Shown: positions 8,150-17,689 of the stretch, one piece after another
Layout of the letters: the number at the start of each line of letters is the position of its first letter
Position numbering within the stretch: position 1 is the stretch's first letter
Assembly: GCA_910586665.1 (NCBI GenBank)
Contig: CAJUIX010000003.1
Span: 1 to 64,000, forward strand
Direction of reading: 5' to 3'
Origin: an uncultured Duncaniella sp.
Lineage (GTDB): Bacteria > Bacteroidota > Bacteroidia > Bacteroidales > Muribaculaceae
DNA: 64,000 nt
The notes under the pieces: model-generated
Database searches by the model: none
What the model saw: only the letters and a program-made list of their open reading frames with translations
What the model was told of the DNA's origin: nothing
Position numbers and translations under genes: made by a program

Positions 8150-9250
8150 TTATTTCTTCTTGATAGCGGCGCCGCGGAGGAGCACGTCTTTGTCGATACC
8201 GCTGTTGACCTGGATATTGATACCGTCGGAAGTGCCGGTGCTGATGGGCTTGCGCTCGAACTTCTGCTGGGGCACGCTGTCGGTGAGGACATAGACGAAG
8301 GTACTATCACCCTTCCATTCTATTACGCTCTCGGGGATTGTGAGCACGTTTTCGACCTTGCTGAGGCTGACGGTGGCGTTGGCGCTGTAGCCGGCGCGTA
8401 GCTTCTCTCCCTCGGGCACTTTGAGCGCGCCTTTGATTTCAAAGGTATTTGCGCCGTTGGTCTCTACACCCTTGGGGGCTATAAGTTCGATGACAGCCTC
8501 GAGATTGAGGTCGGGTAGGGCGCCTATAGAGATGTCCATAGGCTGTCCCACGGAGAGGAGGCCCACCTCGGTTTCGTCGACTTTTCCTTCGAAGATGAGG
8601 TTGTTCATGTCGGCCACGGTCGCCACGGTCGTGCCGTCGTTCATCGTGTTGGCCTGGATTACGGAGCTACCGACTTTTACAGGGACGTCGAGCACGAGGC
8701 CTGTGATTGTCGCGCGGACCAGGGTGTTGCTTTCCTTGGCATTGGTCTTCGAAACACCCTCCTTGACGATGGAGTATGCGTCCTGGGCGGCTTCGAGTTC
8801 GGCCTTGGCCTTTGCGAGGGCTGTCTCGGTGTTTTCGTAGTCCTCGCGGCTGATTACCTTCTTATCGAAGAGGAGTTTGTTGCGCTCATGCTTGTTTTTC
8901 GCGTCGTCGAGGCTGATTCGGGCGGTCTCTATGCGCGAGAGGGCCGACGAGAGCTGCCCTTCGTCAGGCACGACCTTGATTTTGGCCACGACATCGCCTG
9001 CCTGCACCATGTCGCCCTCCTCCACGTTGATTTCGGAGATGATGCCCGACACCTGCGGCTTGATTTCGATTTCGTCGCGAGGCTCGATTTTGCCTGTGAG
9101 CACGGTGTTACGCTCGATATTGCCGGTCGTCGGGCTGACAAGCTCAAACTTTTCGACTTCCGGGCGTGAATTCATGAAGAGAAATACGAAGGTCCCGATG
9201 AATATTGCGGCGATGACACACCACATGAAAATTCTCGCAAATTTTTTCAT
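8150..9250 (-). CDS. Efflux periplasmic adaptor (HlyD/MacA-like)
   Basis: The 366-residue product has one N-terminal membrane anchor, then a biotinyl-lipoyl-like domain (VSGIISEINVEEGDMVQAGDVV), a coiled-coil hairpin (about 95-160), the second lipoyl half (ATITGLVLDVPVKVGSSV) and a beta-barrel region ending near residue 340. This is the membrane-fusion-protein order of MacA-type adaptors, which link an inner-membrane MacB-like transporter to TolC. It sits between the permease and the tolC-like gene of the operon. Confidence 0.92.
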   Translation of the reverse strand: MKKFARIFMWCVIAAIFIGTFVFLFMNSRPEVEKFELVSPTTGNIERNTVLTGKIEPRDEIEIKPQVSGIISEINVEEGDMVQAGDVVAKIKVVPDEGQLSSALSRIETARISLDDAKNKHERNKLLFDKKVISREDYENTETALAKAKAELEAAQDAYSIVKEGVSKTNAKESNTLVRATITGLVLDVPVKVGSSVIQANTMNDGTTVATVADMNNLIFEGKVDETEVGLLSVGQPMDISIGALPDLNLEAVIELIAPKGVETNGANTFEIKGALKVPEGEKLRAGYSANATVSLSKVENVLTIPESVIEWKGDSTFVYVLTDSVPQQKFERKPISTGTSDGINIQVNSGIDKDVLLRGAAIKKK

Positions 9251-9296
9251 TGTTCCGTTTGATATGATTTATTATCAGGTTTATTATCAGTTTGTT

Positions 9297-10541
9297 CTAT
9301 TTGTCGTTCAGTGCCTCGATAGGTTTGATTTTCATAGCCTTGATAGCCGGGATGAGTCCGGCGGCAGTCCCGAGGACGAGGAAGGTCACAAGTATGTATA
9401 TGGCCTGGGTGAAGGAGAGCTGGAAGGCTATCGTGCCCCGCTCGTCGGCAAAGCCGTGCTCGGCTCCGGCGAGGATTATGATTGCCAGGCAGATTCCCGC
9501 TATGCCGGCTATGCTCGTCAGCACCATGCTCTCGGAGAGAATCTGTATGATGATGTCGCGAGGCTTGGCGCCTATGGCTCGGCGGATGCCGATTTCATGA
9601 GTGCGCTCGCGGACGATGATCCACATGATATTGCCCACGCCGATGATTCCTGAGAGCAGAGTGCCCGCTCCAACCACGAGGGCGAGTAGCGTGATACCCA
9701 GAAAGAGATTGTCGACCATTTGGAACTTCTCAGAGACGTCGAAGTAGAACATCGCCCCCCTGTCATCCGGGTCGATAGGGTGGTTCCGGGCTATAATCCG
9801 TCGGACGGTACTCTCGTAGTCTCCGGGGGCATAGCCGCTCTTGAGTGTCATCATGAACATTTGTACCTTCTTTCCGAGATTGTAGTTGGCACGCATGGAA
9901 TTGTAGGGGATGATTATTGACTCGTCAAGCTCCGCGCCCATGCTGATTTCGGAGGTCTGTCCGGCTATGCCGACGACCTTGTAATAGATACCGTTGATTG
10001 AGATGTCTTTTCCAATGCCTGATTCGGAACCGAAAAGCTCGTCGGCGGCTTTCTTGCCGACCACGCAGACCTTGCGGCTGTGGGAATTGTCGGCCTCGTT
10101 GATGAAGCGCCCTTCATACATTATCGGTACGAAGATTTTGTCGTAGTCGCTCTCGACGCCTGTCAGCTGGGCCGAGGTCTTGTTTTGTCCGTAGAGGGCT
10201 GTGCTCCAGAGCTGGTTGACAGCCGACGAACTTTCGATGCATGGCATGGCACGTCGGATGTTGGCCACGTCGTTGATGTCGAATTCAAGCGCCATACCTT
10301 TTTTGAATCCGGCATATGGCTTGGTCGTGCGTCCGGGAAAGACAATGGCCACATTCGTGGCAAATCCCTCGAAGTTTCGGCTCATGAAGCTTTTCAGACC
10401 TTTGGAGCCGCCGATGAGGAGGGCGAGGATTGCCGTGCCCCAGAAGATGCCGAAGGCTGTCATGAAGGTGCGCGTCTTGTTTTGGGCCAGTGTGCTCCCG
10501 ATTTCGCGCCAGTTCTCTATATCAAATATCGGATTTCTCAT
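9297..10541 (-). CDS. MacB-like ABC transporter permease (second copy)
   Basis: A 414-residue MacB/FtsX-type permease: one N-terminal helix, a large periplasmic domain (about 40-280) and three C-terminal helices with the family signature REXTHEIGIRRAIGAKP-like segment (RTHEIGIRRAIGAKPRDII). It lacks a fused ATPase domain, which is supplied by the separate ATPase gene at 11847-12506. It is about as long as the neighbouring permease, and the pair probably forms a heterodimer. Confidence 0.9.
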   Translation of the reverse strand: MRNPIFDIENWREIGSTLAQNKTRTFMTAFGIFWGTAILALLIGGSKGLKSFMSRNFEGFATNVAIVFPGRTTKPYAGFKKGMALEFDINDVANIRRAMPCIESSSAVNQLWSTALYGQNKTSAQLTGVESDYDKIFVPIMYEGRFINEADNSHSRKVCVVGKKAADELFGSESGIGKDISINGIYYKVVGIAGQTSEISMGAELDESIIIPYNSMRANYNLGKKVQMFMMTLKSGYAPGDYESTVRRIIARNHPIDPDDRGAMFYFDVSEKFQMVDNLFLGITLLALVVGAGTLLSGIIGVGNIMWIIVRERTHEIGIRRAIGAKPRDIIIQILSESMVLTSIAGIAGICLAIIILAGAEHGFADERGTIAFQLSFTQAIYILVTFLVLGTAAGLIPAIKAMKIKPIEALNDK

Positions 10542-10563
10542 TTTTGTGGGTCTTGGTGGGGTG

Positions 10564-11796
10564 TTATTCGTCGCGCAGAGCCTCCACAGGTTTGATTTTT
10601 AGTGATTTCATTGCGGGGAAGAATCCGGCCAGGGCTCCGGCGATGATGAGGACGAAGGTGACCTGGAAGGCTATCGCGAGGTCGACGGTCGGATCCTTCA
10701 ATATCTGCTCGCCACCTTCTCCCGCTTCGGTAATCACGGCTATTCCCTGTGACATGAGGATGCCTAAGACTATGCCGACATAGCCGAAGAACGTCGTGAT
10801 GGCCACGCTCTCGAGGATAATCTGCCGCAGGATGCTGCGCGGCTTGGCCCCGATGGCTCGGCGCACGCCGATTTCATGTGTGCGCTCGCGCACGGAGACA
10901 AACATGATGTTGCTCACACCTACGATGCCCGACAGCATTGTCAGTAGGCCGATGATCCACACGGCATAGCCTATGGCACCCATAGCGGCCGAGCTCTTCA
11001 TGTAGTCGGAAAATCGGTTCCATATCCATAGGGCGCCGCTGTCGTCCTCGGCGAATGTATGCTGGCGGCCGAGAGTGGAGCGGAAGCCCTTCTCGGCAGC
11101 CTCGCTCTCCTCGAGTGTGGTGACATTGCGGAGCTTCACCGTGACATTGTTGATTTTGTCGGAGCCGCCGCTCATGGCTTTCGCGGTGGTGTAGGGGATG
11201 TATGTTTCCCGGCGCCACTCCTGCTTGTAAGTACCTATCACGGTGAACGACAGATCGCATATTTTGACCATCTGCCCTATAGGGTCGGCTTTGTCAAAGA
11301 GAGTCTTGGCATATTCGTCGTTTATGACCACCACGCGGCGTTGCTGGTTGACGTCGTTCTGGTTGATGAAGCGTCCCGCGGTCATGTCGAGACCTCTGTT
11401 GCGCAGCTCGGCCGGGAAGACCCCCTTGTAGCCGCCGGTCAGATAGTCCTTCGAGCTCGTCACCTTGGCGGAGTCGTTGGAAATCTGGGCCACTACCTGC
11501 GACGACACATTGGCGTTCTGCGAGGCGAGAATGTCTATGTCGGCGTCGCGGAGCGTGATGCGGCGGTCCTCCTTCATGCCCTTGTAGGCCTTGTGGGCCC
11601 AGCCGGCGCGGATATTGACTATGTCCGTGTCGCCGCGTTGGTTAAACATGGCGTCCATACCGTTGACAAGCCCGCGCGACACGCTCAGCAGCACAATCAG
11701 CAGGAAGATACCCCACGAGACAGCGAAGCCCGTCAGGGCCGTGCGCAGTTTGTTGTGGCGCAGCGTCGCCATTATTTCGTTTGCAAGATCAAACAT
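10564..11796 (-). CDS. MacB-like ABC transporter permease (first copy)
   Basis: A 410-residue MacB/FtsX-type permease with an N-terminal helix, periplasmic domain and three C-terminal helices; the signature RTHEIGVRRAIGAKPRSIL is present near residue 305. It starts 50 bp after the ATPase gene and ends 22 bp before the second permease. The cargo (toxic compound, lipid or peptide) cannot be read from the sequence. Confidence 0.9.
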   Translation of the reverse strand: MFDLANEIMATLRHNKLRTALTGFAVSWGIFLLIVLLSVSRGLVNGMDAMFNQRGDTDIVNIRAGWAHKAYKGMKEDRRITLRDADIDILASQNANVSSQVVAQISNDSAKVTSSKDYLTGGYKGVFPAELRNRGLDMTAGRFINQNDVNQQRRVVVINDEYAKTLFDKADPIGQMVKICDLSFTVIGTYKQEWRRETYIPYTTAKAMSGGSDKINNVTVKLRNVTTLEESEAAEKGFRSTLGRQHTFAEDDSGALWIWNRFSDYMKSSAAMGAIGYAVWIIGLLTMLSGIVGVSNIMFVSVRERTHEIGVRRAIGAKPRSILRQIILESVAITTFFGYVGIVLGILMSQGIAVITEAGEGGEQILKDPTVDLAIAFQVTFVLIIAGALAGFFPAMKSLKIKPVEALRDE

Positions 11797-11846
11797 CGTT
11801 CTGTGTGGATGAAAAATATGATAATGGGTTGGGGGAGAGGGGAGTG

Positions 11847-12506
11847 TCAGATGATGCGTCCGTCAGAGATGCGGATGATGCGGTTGGTCTGTTCGCCGAC
11901 ACCCGGGTCGTGGGTGACGATGACGATGGTCATACCCTCGGCGTTGAGGTCGCGGAACACCTGCATAACCTCCTTCGATGTCTTCGAATCGAGAGCTCCT
12001 GTCGGCTCGTCGGCAAGGATGATTGACGGCTTAGTGATGAGTGCGCGGGCAATGGCCACACGCTGCTTCTGTCCTCCCGACAGCTCGCTCGGCAGGTGGG
12101 TGGCGCGGTCGGCCATGCCCATGCGCTCGAGCTGCTCCATAGCGAGCTTGTTGCGCTGACGGCGCGACACACCGCGGTAGAAGAGCGGCAGGGCCACATT
12201 CTCGAGCGCGTTCTTATAATTGATGAGGTTGAACGATTGGAATACGAAGCCGATCATATAGTTTCTCAGGTCAGCGGCCTTGTTTTCGCTCAGATTCTTG
12301 ATGAGCACGTTGTCGAGGTAGTATTCTCCCGAATCATAGTTGTCGAGGATGCCGAGGATGTTGAGCAGCGTCGACTTTCCCGAACCCGATGCACCCATGA
12401 TGGACACAAGCTCCCCCTTGTCAATCGAGAGGTTGATATCTTTGAGGACATGGAGGGGCACGACACCCGGATAGGACTTATTGATGTCCTTGAGACTTAT
12501 AATCAT
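11847..12506 (-). CDS. ABC transporter ATP-binding protein (MacB/LolD type)
   Basis: The 219-residue ATPase has an intact Walker A (GASGSGKST), Q loop (FVFQSFNL), signature (LSGGQKQR), Walker B (IILADEPTGALD) and switch His (VIVTHDPG). It belongs to the MacB/LolD/FtsE group that powers permeases of the type encoded immediately downstream. It is the first gene of the five-gene efflux operon; an exact TAATTTTG box lies upstream (12573-12580, minus strand) without a clear -33 element. Confidence 0.93.
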   Translation of the reverse strand: MIISLKDINKSYPGVVPLHVLKDINLSIDKGELVSIMGASGSGKSTLLNILGILDNYDSGEYYLDNVLIKNLSENKAADLRNYMIGFVFQSFNLINYKNALENVALPLFYRGVSRRQRNKLAMEQLERMGMADRATHLPSELSGGQKQRVAIARALITKPSIILADEPTGALDSKTSKEVMQVFRDLNAEGMTIVIVTHDPGVGEQTNRIIRISDGRII

Positions 12507-12697
12507 GATAGTTGAGACATGAATTTCGCACCATAAAGCGCGTTATATTTACAATTTTCATAATATTAGACGCAAAATTATAAGAATAGTTACACGAATA
12601 ACCGTAAAAAAACGAAATTTTTGTAAATATATCGGAATTATAACCATATTTAATGCGACCGCTGTTACTGTAACCGCCGGCATTAACATGCGTTATA

Positions 12698-12728
12698 TTG
12701 CCGAAATCTTCTTTTGTCCGTATCTTTG
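12698..12728 (+). promoter_or_regulatory. Promoter of xth
   Basis: TTG at 12698-12700, a 20-bp spacer and TATCTTTG at 12721-12728 fit the Bacteroidetes consensus. The expected transcript start is about 38 nt before the ATG at 12772. Confidence 0.75.
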
Positions 12729-12771
12729 TAGTATTAATTGTTTAATACACCTAAAAATACATTTCTTTATT

Positions 12772-13530
12772 ATGATAAAATTTGTGTCGTGGAATGTCAA
12801 CGGGCTTCGAGCCGTGTGCTCGAAGGGCTTTTCTGAAATGTTTCCCGCTTTTGATGCCGATTTCTTCTGCTTGCAGGAGACCAAGCTGAGTCCGGGCGCG
12901 CTGGAGCTTGAGTTCGAGGGCTACCACTCCTATTGGAACCTTGCCGACCGCAAGGGCTATTCCGGCACGGCTGTCTATACGCGCCAAGAGCCGCTCTCCG
13001 TGAGCTACGGCATAGGCATCGACGAGCATGACCACGAGGGGAGGGTGATTACGCTTGAAATGGAGGACTACTACCTTGTCAATGTCTACACTCCCAACTC
13101 GCAGGGGGAGCTTGCGCGCCTGCCTTACCGCATGGTGTGGGAGGAGGCGTTCAGGAATTACCTTGTGGAGCTTGACAGGCGCAAGCCGGTAATAGTCTGC
13201 GGCGACATGAACGTGGCCCACCGGGAAATCGACCTCAGGAATCCCAAGGCCAACCGCCGCAACGCCGGTTTTACCGACGAGGAGCGCGGCGAGTTCACCA
13301 AGCTCCTCGATTGCGGCTTCGTCGACACGTTTCGCGCCATACATCCAGACCTCGAGGAGGCCTACACATGGTGGAGCTACCGCGCCCGTTCCCGTGAGAA
13401 GAACGTCGGGTGGCGTATCGACTACTTCGTCATCAGCTCGCGCCTGCTCCCGCGCCTGTCCGACGCAAACATCCGCGCCGACGTCACCGGCTCCGACCAC
13501 TGCCCGGTAGAGCTCGTCCTCAGCGAGTGA
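12772..13530 (+). CDS. xth: Exodeoxyribonuclease III
   Basis: The 252-residue product is an AP endonuclease / exonuclease III of the EEP fold, acting in base excision repair. Motifs visible: FVSWNVNGLRA (metal-binding Asn), CLQETKL (catalytic Glu), YTPNSQ, CGDMNVAH, TWWSYR and GSDHCPV (catalytic His). Length is usual. I start at the ATG at 12772, where the family match begins; the longer frame upstream is hydrophobic leader-like sequence containing the promoter. Confidence 0.95.
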   Translation: MIKFVSWNVNGLRAVCSKGFSEMFPAFDADFFCLQETKLSPGALELEFEGYHSYWNLADRKGYSGTAVYTRQEPLSVSYGIGIDEHDHEGRVITLEMEDYYLVNVYTPNSQGELARLPYRMVWEEAFRNYLVELDRRKPVIVCGDMNVAHREIDLRNPKANRRNAGFTDEERGEFTKLLDCGFVDTFRAIHPDLEEAYTWWSYRARSREKNVGWRIDYFVISSRLLPRLSDANIRADVTGSDHCPVELVLSE

Positions 13531-13561
13531 TTTTTTTCAACAGCTTCATGGTCTGACAACG

Positions 13562-13607
13562 AAAAGCCGGAGAAGGGCCCGATTGGAGGGTGCTTCTCCG
13601 GCTTCTT
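13562..13607 (+). terminator. Terminator after xth
   Basis: Stem aaaagccggagaag / cttctccggcttctt with a 17-nt loop. The flanking A and T runs make it usable from both sides, between the convergent xth and typA genes. Confidence 0.8.
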
Positions 13608-13658
13608 ATGACTGTGTCCGGCTGGGGGATGTCCGAAGTCAGTAAGCTGATTTGTAAA

Positions 13659-15458
13659 TCAGGCCTTGTTGGCGCGTTTGCGCTCGAGTTCGTCGAGGAT
13701 TATCTTGCGGAGGCGCAGGTGGTGGGGGGTTACCTCCACATATTCATCCTCCTTGATGTATTCGAGGGCCTCTTCGAGCGAGAAGACCACCGGGGGGATG
13801 ATTCGGGCCTTGTCGTCAGCGCCGCTGGCACGCATGTTGGTGAGCTTCTTCGACTTGGTGACGTTGACCACTATGTCGTTGTCCTTGGCGTTTTCGCCGA
13901 CCACCTGGCCGGCATAGACCTCTTCCTGCGGGAAGATGAAGAAGCGGCCGCGGTCCTGGAGCTTGTCGATGGCGTAGGCATAGGCCGTGCCACCCTCCAT
14001 AGCGATGAGCGAGCCGTTGGTGCGGCGCTCGATGTCACCCTTCCAGGGTTGGTATTCATGGAAGCGGTGTGCCATGATAGCCTCGCCGGCCGATGCGGTG
14101 AGCACATTGTTGCGCAGACCGATGATGCCTCGCGAGGGGATGAGGAATTCGATGTGCAGACGGTCGTTCTGGGTCATCATCGATACCATCTCACCCTTGC
14201 GGCGGGTCACCATGTCGATGATTTTCGACGAATATTCCTCGGGGACGTTGATTGTCAGCATCTCCATCGGCTCGCATTTCTGTCCGTCGATTTCCTTGAT
14301 GATTACCTGGGGCTGGCCCACCTGGAGTTCGAAGCCTTCGCGGCGCATGGTCTCGATGAGCACCGAGAGGTGGAGGACGCCGCGTCCGAACACGGTCCAT
14401 GTGTCCTCGTGGTCAGCTTTCTTGACGCGCAGCGCGAGATTGCGGTCAAGCTCCTTCATGAGGCGGTCATGGATGTGGCGCGAGGTCACATACTTGCCGT
14501 CCTTGCCGAAGAAGGGGCTGTCGTTGATAGTGAATGTCATAGACATTGTCGGCTCGTCGATGGCGATGCGCGGGAGCGGTTCGGGATTGTTGACATCGGC
14601 CACAGTGTCGCCGATTTCGAAGCCTTCGATGCCGACGAGGGCGCAGATGTCGCCGCTCTTCACCGATTCCACCTTCTTGCGCCCCATGCCCTCGAAGGTG
14701 TGGAGCTCCTTGATGCGCTGGCGCACCACGCTGCCGTCCTTCTTGCAGAGGGCTATTTCCTGCCCCTCGCGGAGTTCGCCGCGGTGCACGCGGCCTATGG
14801 CTATACGGCCCACATAGCTGCTGAAGTCGAGCGAGGTGATGAGCATCTGCGCGTCGCCTTCGAGAGTCTCGGGCTCGGGGATATATTCTATGATTGCGTC
14901 GAGGACGGCGGTGATGTTGTCGGTAGGGGTATTGTAGTCCGTGCTCATCCAGCCCTGCTTTGCCGAGCCGTAGATTGTCGGGAAGTCGAGCTGGTCCTCG
15001 GTGGCGTCGAGGTTACACATGAGGTCGAACACCATTTCCTGCACCTCGTCGGGGCGGCAGTTGGGTTTGTCGACCTTGTTGATGACCACCACGGGCTTGA
15101 GTCCCATCTGTATGGCCTTCTGGAGCACGAAGCGGGTCTGGGGCATCGGGCCTTCGAAGGCGTCGACAAGGAGCAGGCAGCCGTCGGCCATGTTGAGCAC
15201 GCGCTCTACCTCGCCGCCGAAGTCGGCGTGTCCCGGAGTGTCAATGATGTTGATTTTGTAGCCGTTGTAGTTTATGGATACGTTCTTTGAGAGGATTGTT
15301 ATTCCTCGTTCACGTTCAAGATCGTTGTTGTCGAGGATGAGCTCGCCGGTCGATTGGTTGTCGCGAAAAAGTTTGCCGGCCAGTAGCATCTTGTCTACGA
15401 GGGTCGTTTTGCCGTGGTCCACATGGGCGATGATGGCAATATTTCTAATCTTCTGCAT
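13659..15458 (-). CDS. typA: TypA/BipA ribosome-associated GTPase
   Basis: The 599-residue product has a translational GTPase domain (HVDHGKTTL, RERGITI, DTPGHADFGGEVERVL, NKVDKPNC), domains II and III, EF-G-like domain V and the BipA C-terminal domain. BipA acts on 50S subunit assembly and on stress-related translation at low temperature. Length is normal. The start at 15458 (MQKIRNIA) is preferred over the in-frame upstream ATG at 15482, since family proteins start here. Confidence 0.95.
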   Translation of the reverse strand: MQKIRNIAIIAHVDHGKTTLVDKMLLAGKLFRDNQSTGELILDNNDLERERGITILSKNVSINYNGYKINIIDTPGHADFGGEVERVLNMADGCLLLVDAFEGPMPQTRFVLQKAIQMGLKPVVVINKVDKPNCRPDEVQEMVFDLMCNLDATEDQLDFPTIYGSAKQGWMSTDYNTPTDNITAVLDAIIEYIPEPETLEGDAQMLITSLDFSSYVGRIAIGRVHRGELREGQEIALCKKDGSVVRQRIKELHTFEGMGRKKVESVKSGDICALVGIEGFEIGDTVADVNNPEPLPRIAIDEPTMSMTFTINDSPFFGKDGKYVTSRHIHDRLMKELDRNLALRVKKADHEDTWTVFGRGVLHLSVLIETMRREGFELQVGQPQVIIKEIDGQKCEPMEMLTINVPEEYSSKIIDMVTRRKGEMVSMMTQNDRLHIEFLIPSRGIIGLRNNVLTASAGEAIMAHRFHEYQPWKGDIERRTNGSLIAMEGGTAYAYAIDKLQDRGRFFIFPQEEVYAGQVVGENAKDNDIVVNVTKSKKLTNMRASGADDKARIIPPVVFSLEEALEYIKEDEYVEVTPHHLRLRKIILDELERKRANKA

Positions 15459-15565
15459 TGTCCTAAAAATTTTCGGCTGCAAATTTACTCAAATTTTCCC
15501 AATTGGCAGTGACTTAGCCTTAAAAAACGGTGTTTTTCCAATGAAAAGCACCGTGGTTGGGTAAT

Positions 15566-17533
15566 TTAATACATCTGATAGTCCACGGACAGGACCTGGA
15601 ACTCTGTGCGGCGGTTGATCTGGTCGGCCACCTCCTGGTCCTCCTCGGAGAGCGTAAGGATGAACTCCTCGTCGAGCACCTGACCCTCCTGGAACTGCGG
15701 ATATTCGCGGGCTATGCGCTTGGTCACCGTCTTGGGGCGTGACTCCCCGTAGCCCTGGTATTGCAGGCGGTCAGCAGGGATGCCTGACTCTATCAGATAG
15801 TCGACAACGCTCTTTGCACGGCGCTCCGAAAGGGCTATGTTGTACTCGTCGGAGCCTTTGCGGTCAGTGTGCGAGGCCATTTCAATGGTGATATTCGGGT
15901 TGTCGCGAAGCATCTGTATGACCTCGTTGAGTGCCTCCTTCGATTCCGGGCGCAGGTCCGACTTGTCGAAGTCATAGAAGATGTTTTCGACGATGTTGGG
16001 CTTGTTGATTGAGGCGAGGATGAAGTCGATGCCGTATTCAGCATCCTCTTCGGCTGTGTCGGAGGTGAATTCCTGTTTGGCGTTGAGGTAGCCCTTGGCG
16101 CCGGCGAGCATCACATAGCTCACGCCGCGCTGGAGCGGGAAGGAGAATGAGCCGTCGTTGCGGGCCACGGCCTTTTGGTTCGACCCGTCGTTGCCGACGA
16201 TGCGGATGACGGCGTTGGGCACCGGCTCCTCGTCCTTGTCGAGCACCCAGCCGGAGATGAGTATCTTCAAGTCGGGCAGCTCGAAGGAATAGAGGTGGTC
16301 ATAGCCGCGGCCGTCTCCCCGGTTCGAGCTGAAATAGCCCGCCTCCTTGCCCGGATTGGCGAATGTGATCCCGAAGTCGTCACCTTCGGAATTGATAGGG
16401 CTCCCCATGTTCTCCACGAGCCAGCCCCCGGAGGGCGTGAGCGTGGCCTTGAATATGTCGAGCCCTCCGAGCCCGGGATGCCCGTCGGAGGAGAAATACA
16501 TTATTGAGTCGGTCAGCATGTAGGGAAACATCTCGTCGCCCGGGGTGTTGATAGCCTCGCCGAGGTTTTCGAGACTGCCGGCGCGTTCTTTCAGGTTGAT
16601 GCGCCATATGTCCTTGCCACCCTGGCCGGGCATGTCGGAGCTGAAATACAGGTATGTCCCTGAGGGGCTGACAGCCGGGTGGCCGTAGCTTGATATGGTG
16701 TCGTGGGTAATCTCCATTTTCACAGGCGCGCTCCAGCGGGCGTCCGATCTGCTGGAGGTATAGATGTCGACGCCGGTATCCCTGTCGGGAGTGCGGATGG
16801 AGCGGGTCAGGTACATCGTGGAGCCGTCGGGCGAGAACGACATTATGCCCTCGTCCCATTCGGTGTTCAGCTCACCCTCCACAGGCTCCGGGCGCTGCCA
16901 CTCCCCGCGCTCGTTCTTGCGGGCCATCCATATGTCGCTGCGCTTCATGCCAGTGATTTCGCTGCGCTTGGTGCCGGTCACCTTCTCGTTGGTGGTGGCG
17001 AAGTAGAGTATGTCGCCGTTGAACATCGGGGCGAAATCCGAGCGTCGGGAGTTGAACAGCTTGGCATTTTTCACAATGTGGCGCGTCTTGTTGCGCTTCA
17101 GCTCGGCACTCTTCTGCGCGCCGGCCAGTCCCTGCTGCGCCAGCTTGTCGTCGGGCCATTTTTCAAGATACTCCCTGTAGGAGCCGACGGCCTGTGAGTA
17201 GTTGCCCTGCGCGTGCTGCGCGTTGGCGAGCTTCAACAGTAGTGTCGAGTCTGGATAACCGTAGCGCAGCGCGTTCTGATAAGCGGCTGCGGCTCGCGCA
17301 TCCTGCCCGAGCCGGGTGTAACATTCCCCCATCTTGGCCGCCACCTCCCCTCGGAGCCGGCGCTGGTCGCGAGGGTTTAGCTTGTTGTATATCTTTCGAT
17401 AGGTCTTCTGCGCGTCGAAATACTCTCCTCGGGCCAGCTGCTCGTCGGCCACGCTCATTTTCGCCCCAGAACAGGAGCTGATAAACATAGCGGAAAGAAT
17501 TGTGACTACATATATTATATGTCGATGTGTCAT
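15566..17533 (-). CDS. PorE-like OmpA family lipoprotein
   Basis: The 655-residue protein has a lipobox (FISSC, Cys about 21), TPR helices (about 30-150), a PD40/WD40-like propeller (about 175-400, with repeated DGxxMYxTR / GTYLYFSSD strands), a carboxypeptidase-regulatory-like domain (about 430-510) and a C-terminal OmpA peptidoglycan-binding domain (about 540-650, NIFYDFDKSDLRPES, SERRAKSVVDYL). This is the domain order of PorE from the type IX secretion system, proposed to tie the PorK/N ring to peptidoglycan. No other secretion genes are nearby. A close paralogue with a different envelope role is possible. Confidence 0.85.
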   Translation of the reverse strand: MTHRHIIYVVTILSAMFISSCSGAKMSVADEQLARGEYFDAQKTYRKIYNKLNPRDQRRLRGEVAAKMGECYTRLGQDARAAAAYQNALRYGYPDSTLLLKLANAQHAQGNYSQAVGSYREYLEKWPDDKLAQQGLAGAQKSAELKRNKTRHIVKNAKLFNSRRSDFAPMFNGDILYFATTNEKVTGTKRSEITGMKRSDIWMARKNERGEWQRPEPVEGELNTEWDEGIMSFSPDGSTMYLTRSIRTPDRDTGVDIYTSSRSDARWSAPVKMEITHDTISSYGHPAVSPSGTYLYFSSDMPGQGGKDIWRINLKERAGSLENLGEAINTPGDEMFPYMLTDSIMYFSSDGHPGLGGLDIFKATLTPSGGWLVENMGSPINSEGDDFGITFANPGKEAGYFSSNRGDGRGYDHLYSFELPDLKILISGWVLDKDEEPVPNAVIRIVGNDGSNQKAVARNDGSFSFPLQRGVSYVMLAGAKGYLNAKQEFTSDTAEEDAEYGIDFILASINKPNIVENIFYDFDKSDLRPESKEALNEVIQMLRDNPNITIEMASHTDRKGSDEYNIALSERRAKSVVDYLIESGIPADRLQYQGYGESRPKTVTKRIAREYPQFQEGQVLDEEFILTLSEEDQEVADQINRRTEFQVLSVDYQMY

Positions 17534-17588
17534 TTGTGCTTTTGTATGATTATATATTGTTAACGATAAAAAGTTGAGAATATTTTAT

Positions 17589-17620
17589 TTTGGAAAAGAG
17601 GGGAAATGATTGTACCTTTG
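17589..17620 (+). promoter_or_regulatory. Promoter of pta-ackA
   Basis: TTTG at 17589-17592, a 20-bp spacer and TACCTTTG at 17613-17620. The start would be near 17626, leaving a leader of about 60 nt before pta. Confidence 0.75.
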
Positions 17621-17689
17621 CCAAGTAATTGCTTAATTGAAGTATTATATTATAAATTGTGTTCTTTAATTTAAATCAATATACCGACT

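Noticed and set aside
13590..15290. Long open frame of 566 codons on the plus strand opposite typA
   Set aside because: It is a mirror of typA caused by the G/C-rich third codon position. The typA protein is fully conserved and the mirror product is low-complexity and rich in His, Val and Asp.
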